Shown here piece after piece: positions 14,865-19,698 of a stretch of DNA of 19,698 bases. The DNA lies in contig CAZBUH010000031.1 of assembly GCA_964495095.1 (NCBI GenBank), forward strand, positions 1 to 19,698. Direction: 5' to 3'. Below the pieces are notes generated by a model. The model ran no database searches, had not been told where the DNA came from, and saw only the letters and a program-made list of their open reading frames with translations. Within the stretch, counting starts at the first letter, position 1. The number at the start of each line of letters is the position of its first letter. Both the position numbers and the translations under genes were made by a program. Origin of the DNA: CAZBUH01 sp964495095. GTDB lineage: Bacteria; Bacillota; Clostridia; Oscillospirales; Oscillospiraceae.

Positions 14865-15114
14865 GTTTTCAAAGCTGATAATCATAATTGAGTCGGCTGT
14901 CGTCGCCTATTTGACGTATAAGGGGATAAGCATTGCGGAAGCGTGCATCGCGGAGGGATTTTCCGGGTCGCTGCCATGGGTGGCGACTATGGTATCCTGC
15001 GCCTGGGCGGCGTATGGGTCCAGCGCCGGATTTTACTATAACAAGAGCAAGGCGGAAAACACCGCCGGAGGCATTAGGTTTGAAACGGCGCTAAACGCCG
15101 ACAGGGACGCCTGA
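14851..15114 (+). CDS. Small phage-type membrane protein with two membrane segments
   Basis: The 87-residue protein starts at an ATG within the previous gene, with only a weak ribosome site, suggesting coupled translation. Two hydrophobic stretches (about 6-24, KLIIIIESAVVAYLTYKG, and 41-60, LPWVATMVSCAWAAYGSSAG) are followed by FYYNKSKAENTAGGI. The FYYxKSKAEN ending is common in small membrane proteins near the lysis genes of Clostridia phages. It may be a second holin or pinholin. No enzyme motif is present. Confidence 0.6.
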   Translation: MKRFEFSKLIIIIESAVVAYLTYKGISIAEACIAEGFSGSLPWVATMVSCAWAAYGSSAGFYYNKSKAENTAGGIRFETALNADRDA

Positions 15115-15156
15115 GGGCTTGCGGAGATTGGCCGGCGGGCGTCAGAGGAACAAAAA

Positions 15157-15177
15157 ATGACATTGAAATCGAGGTGA
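15157..15177 (+). other. Six-codon mini-frame overlapping the amidase start
   Basis: An ATG at 15157, seven bases after an AGAGGAAC ribosome-like site, opens a frame of six codons (MTLKSR) whose TGA at 15175-15177 overlaps the GTG start of the amidase. Either translation is coupled through it or it is the real amidase start with one base missing. In the amidase frame the same bases read IEIEVTDTELH. Confidence 0.4.
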
Positions 15178-15986
15178 CAGACACGGAGCTTCACAGATGT
15201 ATTCTGACAGAGAACGACTGCTATAAGCAGGGGAGAAAAATTACTCCCTCGGGAATTGTGGTACATTCCACAGGGGCGAATAACCCCGCCCTGCGGCGGT
15301 ATGTGCAGCCGGACGACGGGCTGCTGGGGGAAAATATATACGGCAACCACTGGAATCAGCCCCGGCCCGGCGGAAAAAGCGTATGTGTACATGCCTTCAT
15401 CGGAAAGCTTAAGGACGGAAGCATTGCCGCATATCAGACGCTGCCGTGGGACTACCGGTGCTGGGGCTGCGGCTCCGGCTCAAAGGGAAGCTGCAACGAA
15501 AGCCACATACAGTTCGAGATATGCGAGGACGATTTGACAAGCGCCGAGTACCTGCGGGCCGTGTACCGGGAGGCGGCGGAGCTGTGCGCGTATTTGTGTC
15601 GGAGGTATAATATACCGGTCAAAAGAATAGTGTGCCACTCTGAGGCGCACGAATTGGGCTACGCGTCCGGCCATTCAGACGTTATGCACTGGTGGCCGAG
15701 GCACGGGTTGAGCATGGATACCTTCCGGGCGGAGGTTGAGAGACTTTTAAATGAAAACAGCGAGGAGGAAGACGTTGTGAGCTATGAGGATTTCAAGGCG
15801 TTTATGGACCGCTATGAAAAGGAGCGGGCCATGGCGCCGGTATCGGACTGGGCTGCCGGCAGTATGGAAAAGGCGGTAAAGGCCGGAGTGTTTACGGGCG
15901 ACGAAAACGGAGACATCCAGCCCCAGGCCCCGTTAACGAGGCAGACAGCGGCTATCCTGTTTGACAGGCTGGGCCTCTTAAATTAA
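15174..15986 (+). CDS. N-acetylmuramoyl-L-alanine amidase (Amidase_2) with C-terminal SLH module
   Basis: The 270-residue endolysin begins with the GTG at 15174, the first usable start in frame, which has no good ribosome site of its own. Residues 20-192 are an Amidase_2/PGRP domain. H31 in GIVVHSTG, the VCHSEAHELGYASGHSDVMHWW block (H155, H159, D169, H172) and the Cys/Gly-rich WGCGSGSKGSC turn are as expected for the zinc amidases that cut between muramic acid and the stem peptide. Residues 221-268 (SDWAAGSMEKAVKAGVFTGD, then LTRQTAAILFDRLG) are one S-layer homology module, which binds secondary wall polymers. No signal peptide is seen, so export would depend on the holins. Last gene of the cluster, followed by a strong terminator. 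Confidence 0.9.
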   Translation: MTDTELHRCILTENDCYKQGRKITPSGIVVHSTGANNPALRRYVQPDDGLLGENIYGNHWNQPRPGGKSVCVHAFIGKLKDGSIAAYQTLPWDYRCWGCGSGSKGSCNESHIQFEICEDDLTSAEYLRAVYREAAELCAYLCRRYNIPVKRIVCHSEAHELGYASGHSDVMHWWPRHGLSMDTFRAEVERLLNENSEEEDVVSYEDFKAFMDRYEKERAMAPVSDWAAGSMEKAVKAGVFTGDENGDIQPQAPLTRQTAAILFDRLGLLN

Positions 15987-16030
15987 AAAACCCCCGGCGG
16001 AGCTTTTCGGCGCTCCGCCGGGGGTTTAAT
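15985..16030 (+). terminator. Strong intrinsic terminator closing the particle cluster
   Basis: A perfect 13-base stem (15991-16003 with 16012-16024, arm CCCCCGGCGGAGC) with an eight-base loop is preceded by six A and followed by TTTAATTATA. It begins right at the amidase stop codon. Confidence 0.92.
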
Positions 16031-16060
16031 TATATGCAAAGCTGGGAGTTACATGGATTC

Positions 16061-16131
16061 CCGTGCGCGGTGAAGTTCTTTTTGATACTTTTTCTTTCAG
16101 GAAAAAGCATAGTCCTCAATTAAGCAGTTTT
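16061..16131. repeat. Dispersed palindromic repeat, copy 1 (left of gap)
   Basis: The unit runs from CCGTGCGCGGTGAAGTTC through a hairpin-forming TTTTTC-TTTCAG-GAAAAA core to AGCAGTTTT. The first 50 bases match copy 3 (16325-16374) with one difference. A short frame here (RGEVLFDTFSFRKK) is an artefact of the repeat and not a gene. This is a REP-like intergenic element of the kind common in gut Clostridia. Confidence 0.8.
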
Positions 16132-16231
16132 NNNNNNNNNNNNNNNNNNNNNNNNNNNNNNNNNNNNNNNNNNNNNNNNNNNNNNNNNNNNNNNNNNNNN
16201 NNNNNNNNNNNNNNNNNNNNNNNNNNNNNNN
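16132..16231. other. Assembly gap, 100 N
   Basis: Exactly 100 undetermined bases. The 55 bases before the gap (16077-16131) and the 55 bases after it (16232-16286) are identical, which is what two contigs ending in the same assembly k-mer would show. The real distance may be zero or negative, in which case copies 1 and 2 of the repeat are one. Confidence 0.95.
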
Positions 16232-16287
16232 TCTTTTTGATACTTTTTCTTTCAGGAAAAAGCATAGTCCTCAATTAAGCAGTTTTT
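16232..16287. repeat. Dispersed repeat, copy 2 (right of gap, 5' cut by the gap)
   Basis: Identical to the last 55 bases before the gap and continuing as TCCGTTACC. It may be the same physical copy as copy 1. The stretch from 15987 to 16373 holds no gene, only the terminator, these repeats and the gap. Confidence 0.7.
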
Positions 16288-16324
16288 CCGTTACCGGGCG
16301 CAGGAGCTGCGATTACACATATCC

Positions 16325-16380
16325 CCGTGCGCGGTGAAGTTCTTTTTGATGCTTTTTCTTTCAGGAAAAAGCATCAGTTT
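16325..16380. repeat. Dispersed repeat, copy 3, overlapping the amt stop codon
   Basis: This copy has a perfect 11-base stem, GATGCTTTTTC (16348-16358) with GAAAAAGCATC (16365-16375), loop TTTCAG. It lacks 14 bases present in copies 1 and 2 between GCAT and CAGTTTT. The minus-strand stop codon of the ammonium transporter (16374-16376) lies in its right arm, so the repeat supplies the stop. No T run follows on the minus strand, so it is a poor intrinsic terminator. Confidence 0.75.
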
Positions 16381-17987
16381 TCAGACTGGAGTGCGGAATA
16401 ACCGTCCTCGCCGGTGCGCACCCGGACCACATTCTCAACGTCGTACACGAATATTTTACCGTCCCCTATATTGCCGGTGTAGAGCACCTGACGGGCGGTG
16501 TTTATAACCTCGGAGACGGGGATTTTGGAAATCACAATCTCCACTTTGATTTTAGGCAGGAGATTTGTCTCATATTCGACTCCCCGGTAGATACCCGTGC
16601 GGCCCTTCTGGGTGCCGCAGCCGAAAACGCTGCTTACGGTCATGCCGGTGACGCCAATACGGGACATAGCGTTCTTGAAAGCCTCAAAACGGCTTTGATT
16701 AAGGACAATATCAATTTTTGTGATTTTAATATCCGACGCCGAGAAGGTGTCGTGGGCCTTGAGCACCACCGGAACTGCGTCGTCAATGTCCGCAGTTCCC
16801 GTCTGGACGGGCTCCGCCACGGCCATAGCCGGCGCGCCAAGCCTGTGAAGCTCCTCATCCTGCGGGACGCGGATGCCGGAGGTACGCTTCAAAATAAGCA
16901 TAAGCGCCGCCATTGCCGCGCCGGAGAACAGCGCCGCTGTCAAAGCGCCCAGAAGCTGCACACAGAGAAGCCCGGCGCCGCCTCCGTGGATAAGTCCACT
17001 CTCGTTGTGGAAAAGCCCTGTCAAAATGACCCCGATAAAACCGCAGACAAGATGTATCCCAACAGCCCCGGTGGGGTCGTCCACATGGCCGGCCCTGTCC
17101 AGAAGCTCAATGAAAAGAGGCAGGGCTATGCCGCAGAGAAGCCCCACTACGGCGGCTTCCCAGATGGAAATCGCGTCGCAGCCGGCGGAGATGCCGGCGA
17201 GCCCGCCGAGAGCGGCGTTAAGTATGATGGAGGTATCGGGCTTCCTGTACCTGATAAGCGAATAGAGGGATGTGGTGACGCAGGCGATAGAGGGTGCGAT
17301 GAGGGTGTTGGCAAATATGAGCTCCAGATTGCCGCCGAAGCCCATCGCGGCGAAACCGCCGGTGGCCCCCAGCCATCCAAACCAGAGAATGAAAATGCCG
17401 AAAGCTCCAAGAGTCATGTTGTGGCCGGGCAGGGCGCGGGAGGAGCCGTCCTCGCTGTATTTCCCGGTCCGGGGCCCGATAATCACAGCCCCCGCCAGCG
17501 CCGCGGCGCCTCCGAGAATGTGGACAGCGGCGCCGCCGGCAAAATCATGAAAGCCCAGCGATTTAAGCCAGCCAAACCATATCCAGCGCCCGGCGACGGG
17601 AAATACCACGGCCGATATGACCGCAGTGTAGGCTATGGCGGCGGAGAGCTTCATCCGCTCCGAGGTGGCCCCGGCGGCTATGGCCACGGACACGGCGCAG
17701 AGCAGCCCCAGAAATACAGCCCGGGCGGCGTTCAGCATGTTTTCCCCGGAAACAGGCGAGGCGGCGACGAGAACTGAGCGGGCTTCAGCGCCGAAACCCA
17801 TTATCCCCCAGCCGATAAGCAGAAACAGGGGGAGCGAGACTGCGGTACAGATTATCCTCTTGGTGGCAACCGTGCCGTCGTTGAGCGAGCGGGTAAAACC
17901 CATTTCACACAGGGCAAAGCCCGTCTGCATTATAAAGACCAGAGCCGAACAGAAGAGAAGCCAGATAAAATCCGGTGCTAAGGTCAC
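16374..17987 (-). CDS. Ammonium transporter fused to a C-terminal PII domain
   Basis: I choose the GTG at 17987, which follows AAGGCGG and gives a normal Amt N-terminus (TLAPDFIWLLFCSALVFIMQTGF); the longer frame from 18056 adds an unlikely Cys-rich leader. The product has 537 residues. Residues 1 to about 400 are an 11-helix Amt channel with both pore histidines visible in AGGAAVHILGG and AVGIHLVCG. Residues from about 420 are a PII domain: KITKIDIVLNQSRFEAF, the T-loop GRTGIYRGVEYETNLLPK, and TGNIGDGKIFVYDVENVVRVRTGE. PII senses ATP/ADP and 2-oxoglutarate and blocks Amt channels; here sensor and channel are one chain. A strong promoter lies 88 bases upstream. Confidence 0.92.
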   Translation of the reverse strand: MTLAPDFIWLLFCSALVFIMQTGFALCEMGFTRSLNDGTVATKRIICTAVSLPLFLLIGWGIMGFGAEARSVLVAASPVSGENMLNAARAVFLGLLCAVSVAIAAGATSERMKLSAAIAYTAVISAVVFPVAGRWIWFGWLKSLGFHDFAGGAAVHILGGAAALAGAVIIGPRTGKYSEDGSSRALPGHNMTLGAFGIFILWFGWLGATGGFAAMGFGGNLELIFANTLIAPSIACVTTSLYSLIRYRKPDTSIILNAALGGLAGISAGCDAISIWEAAVVGLLCGIALPLFIELLDRAGHVDDPTGAVGIHLVCGFIGVILTGLFHNESGLIHGGGAGLLCVQLLGALTAALFSGAAMAALMLILKRTSGIRVPQDEELHRLGAPAMAVAEPVQTGTADIDDAVPVVLKAHDTFSASDIKITKIDIVLNQSRFEAFKNAMSRIGVTGMTVSSVFGCGTQKGRTGIYRGVEYETNLLPKIKVEIVISKIPVSEVINTARQVLYTGNIGDGKIFVYDVENVVRVRTGEDGYSALQSEN

Positions 17988-18074
17988 ATATACCACCGCC
18001 TTACAAAAAATTCCAATAAAAAAACAACGCCAAAGACAAAAAGTCCCCAGCGCCATTGCCGTTACTTCTCTACT

Positions 18075-18103
18075 ATAATATACTCGCGGAGGCGTTTTGT
18101 CAA
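18075..18103 (-). promoter_or_regulatory. Sigma-A promoter of the ammonium transporter gene
   Basis: On the minus strand TTGACA (plus-strand 18098-18103), a 17-base spacer and TATTAT (18075-18080) form a near-consensus promoter. The predicted leader is about 80 bases. Confidence 0.85.
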
Positions 18104-18171
18104 TAAAAGTGCGGATTTTCCGTGACGGGCCCTGCGGGGATATGTAGTTTCGGTAAAAAATTTATCTTTGT

Positions 18172-18201
18172 GTATAAATATGGAAAAACGGGGACATAAT
18201 A
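18172..18201 (+). promoter_or_regulatory. Possible forespore (sigma-G/sigma-F type) promoter before the SpoIIQ-like gene
   Basis: GTATA at 18172-18176, then 18 bases, then CATAATA at 18195-18201. From memory this fits the Bacillus sigma-G pattern (GHATR, 17-18 bases, CATNHTA). No good sigma-A pair is seen upstream of the gene. It lies about 60 bases before the start codon. Confidence 0.42.
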
Positions 18202-18259
18202 CCGGTGCAATCAAAAAGACCGTGGATTCGCGTACACGGGAAAATTACGGAGGTTTGAG

Positions 18260-19066
18260 ATGAACGAAAAGAAAACCGCAGGGCAAAGAGCAGCGGATTT
18301 TCTGGCGGGGAAGGGCTTCTACATAGTCCTTCTGATATGCGCCGCTGTAGTGGCCGTATCTGCCTGGGCTCTGTTTTTTGCCGGAGAAGACGACAGCAAC
18401 GCCGTTATGGGCGACGCTGTGGAAGTTAATGAGATAGACGTTGAGGCGATGGGCGCGGACAACGAGCCTGTCTATAAGCCGGGCAAGGAGCCGGAGACCA
18501 CTCCGACTGCGGAGCCGACCGAAAAGCCTGCGGAGACGCCGGCCGCGTCGCCGGCAGCGGCGGCAAATGAAGGCGACAGCAAGCCGGTGCCCACCACCGA
18601 GATACAGGAGACAAACTCCACAATGGAGAGCGAGCCGGTAGAGGCGGCCAGCCTGAGCTTCGTTTGGCCGCTGAGCGGAAATGTACAGCAGCCCTATTCG
18701 GTGGACGAGCTTCTTTACAACAAGACAATGGCCGACTGGCGTACACACAATGGGGTGGATATCGCCGCGGATATGGGCGCAAAGGTGATGGCGGCGGCGG
18801 ACGGCACCGTTAAAGAGGCGTATTCCGACGAGATGTACGGCACCACCATAGTTATAGACCACGGGGCGGGGCTGTGCAGCATCTACGCAAACCTTGCCTC
18901 AACTCCCACGGTTGCCGTGGGGGACAGCGTCAGCATCGGGGATGTGATAGGCTCCGTGGGAGATACAGCCATGGCGGAGGTGGGCGAGGTGAGCCACCTG
19001 CACTACGCCATGACGCTGGACGGCGTAAGCGTGGATCCAAATGAGTATCTTCCGGAGAAGAATTAA
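18260..19066 (+). CDS. spoIIQ: SpoIIQ-like membrane-anchored M23 (LytM) protein
   Basis: The ATG at 18260 follows GGAGG by six bases. The 268-residue protein has a short cytoplasmic start, one membrane helix (20-41), a Pro/Thr/Glu/Ala-rich linker (about 45-128) and a LytM domain (133-264). The entry WPLSGNVQQPYSVDELLYNKTMADWRTHNGVDIA and the exit HLHYAMTLDGVSVDPNEYL are typical of SpoIIQ. SpoIIQ sits in the forespore membrane and binds SpoIIIAH across the septum during engulfment. H163, D167, H246 and H248 are all kept, so the zinc site looks complete, as in clostridial SpoIIQ and unlike the degenerate Bacillus protein. A general M23 endopeptidase remains possible. The possible forespore promoter supports SpoIIQ. 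Confidence 0.7.
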   Translation: MNEKKTAGQRAADFLAGKGFYIVLLICAAVVAVSAWALFFAGEDDSNAVMGDAVEVNEIDVEAMGADNEPVYKPGKEPETTPTAEPTEKPAETPAASPAAAANEGDSKPVPTTEIQETNSTMESEPVEAASLSFVWPLSGNVQQPYSVDELLYNKTMADWRTHNGVDIAADMGAKVMAAADGTVKEAYSDEMYGTTIVIDHGAGLCSIYANLASTPTVAVGDSVSIGDVIGSVGDTAMAEVGEVSHLHYAMTLDGVSVDPNEYLPEKN

Positions 19067-19101
19067 ACAGCTTGCCTGGATTTTAATTACCGGACATTTG
19101 A

Positions 19102-19134
19102 GCGGCAGGCCCTGCGGTGAGCGGGGCCTGCCGC
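19102..19134. terminator. GC-rich hairpin 3' of the SpoIIQ-like gene
   Basis: An 11-base perfect stem (19102-19112 with 19124-19134, arm GCGGCAGGCCC) lies 36 bases after the stop. No T run follows directly; a CTTTTT run comes about 30 bases later after a second small hairpin (TGCCG/CGGCA). Possible terminator of the plus-strand gene. Confidence 0.45.
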
Positions 19135-19222
19135 AGACTGCCGAAAAAGTCCGGCAAAATGCTGAACTTTTTATGAAACGGCGCAAAACAAGAGGAAAAG
19201 CACACAAAAAACGAGATTTTTC

Positions 19223-19244
19223 GCCCTCCGCAAAAGCGGAGGGC
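19223..19244. terminator. Hairpin between convergent genes
   Basis: A nine-base stem (19223-19231 with 19236-19244, arm GCCCTCCGC) with an AAAA loop lies five bases from the stop of the minus-strand gene. Read on the minus strand it is followed by GAAAAATCTCGTTTTTT, read on the plus strand by CTTAATCATTTAT. Probably a shared terminator. Confidence 0.6.
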
Positions 19245-19249
19245 CTTAA

Positions 19250-19698
19250 TCATTTATAATACACCATTTTCATGCTCGGGATAGTGATGCTGTTTCCCAG
19301 AACGCTTGTATATGTTTCAACTCCGTCACATTCACCGTATGCGGTTATGGTGTCATTTTCCAAAATCTGGCTCTCGCCGTCCTTATGCGTATAAGTCACA
19401 TACCATATGTCCCCGCTGCAGTCGATCCGATACGTCACGCTGTCAAACCATCCCTCCTGCACCTGAATGACTTCTCCCGTGATTGTGATTTTTTCTCCAT
19501 TGTAGTCATCCGGGTTTCTTGCTACGTCATCGTAAGATACAGTATTGCACTGGCTTATATATTCTTCACGCTCTGCCTCCACAGCCGCAACAGCTTCCGC
19601 TTCGTATGCCGCTTTTTTACCCTCGCAAAACTCTTTCTGCTCTGTCACGCCGCTTTCTATATTTTCGATAATCTCTCCGTGTCCAATAACGGTGCAAT
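19250..19698 (-). CDS. OB-fold-like protein of unknown function, 3' part
   Basis: The frame stays open to the right edge of the window (about 148 residues visible), so the start lies outside; the in-frame GTG at 19648 is not a supported start. Residues just inside the edge form an Ala/Glu-rich helix (KKAAYEAEAVAAVEAEREEYISQ). The rest, VSYDDVARNPDDYNGEKITITGEVIQVQEGWFDSVTYRI and then DTITAYGECDGVETYTSVLGNSITIPSM, follows the pattern of small extracellular OB-fold-like domains found at the C-terminus of Firmicutes membrane or lipoproteins. Those are often annotated only as hypothetical. No catalytic motif is seen. It converges on the SpoIIQ-like gene. Confidence 0.6.
   Translation of the reverse strand, partial: CTVIGHGEIIENIESGVTEQKEFCEGKKAAYEAEAVAAVEAEREEYISQCNTVSYDDVARNPDDYNGEKITITGEVIQVQEGWFDSVTYRIDCSGDIWYVTYTHKDGESQILENDTITAYGECDGVETYTSVLGNSITIPSMKMVYYK

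Noticed and set aside
2015..15986. Ordinary inducible prophage
   Set aside because: No integrase, repressor, replication genes, fibre or tape measure, and no flanking attachment repeats seen; a prophage remnant would be expected to show broken genes, and none of the 22 is clearly broken.
2015..15986. R-type tailocin (headless contractile bacteriocin)
   Set aside because: Tailocins lose head and packaging genes but keep fibres and tape measure; here the opposite set is kept.
16063..16278. Short frame RGEVLFDTFSFRKK spanning the gap
   Set aside because: It contains undetermined codons and is part of the dispersed repeat; no ribosome site.
16695..17777. Plus-strand frame of 360 codons opposite the ammonium transporter
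   Set aside because: Antisense to a clear Amt-PII protein; low-complexity Gly/Asp/Lys text and no start signal.
1..19698. CRISPR array, tRNA or rRNA genes
   Set aside because: No regularly spaced repeats and no cloverleaf or rRNA signature noticed on reading both strands.

Overview
The window looks like the chromosome of a GC-rich, probably gut-dwelling and spore-forming Clostridia (Oscillospirales-like) bacterium. The reasons are GC-rich coding sequence with strong GGAGG ribosome sites, frequent TTG starts, a SpoIIQ-like protein, an SLH domain, and protein families typical of Firmicutes. The sequence is a draft assembly: it holds one run of 100 N whose two sides share exactly 55 bases.

Left flank (1-1899): the end of a sugar-type ABC solute-binding lipoprotein, a bidirectional terminator, recX (minus strand) with its own sigma-A promoter, and a small BRCT-domain gene (minus strand). 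Centre (2015-15986): one tightly packed, all-plus-strand run of 22 genes coding for a PBSX-like phage particle. In order these are small and large terminase, portal, protease/scaffold, decoration protein, major capsid, three connector genes, sheath, tube, XkdN-like chaperone, LysM protein, hub, spike, gp25, baseplate J, a YmfQ-type protein, three membrane/lysis proteins and an amidase, closed by a strong terminator. Right flank (16061-19698): a dispersed palindromic repeat around the assembly gap, an Amt-PII fusion ammonium transporter (minus), a SpoIIQ-like M23 protein (plus) behind a forespore-type promoter, and the 3' part of an OB-fold-like gene (minus).

The central cluster is the point of interest. 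It has an intact packaging motor, a full head set, most of a contractile tail and a lysis cassette. It has no integrase, repressor, replication gene, tail fibre or tape measure protein, and it sits between ordinary chromosomal genes. Its small terminase is only 101 residues long and keeps just the C-terminal part of the family, without the N-terminal helix-turn-helix that reads a pac/cos site. The gene transfer agent of Rhodobacter shows the same kind of truncation. The tape measure gene is cleanly missing between the XkdN-like and LysM genes, which lie 17 bases apart. I infer a domesticated, possibly gene-transfer-agent-like particle with a very short or unusually built contractile tail. The sequence shows the gene content directly; the function is inference.
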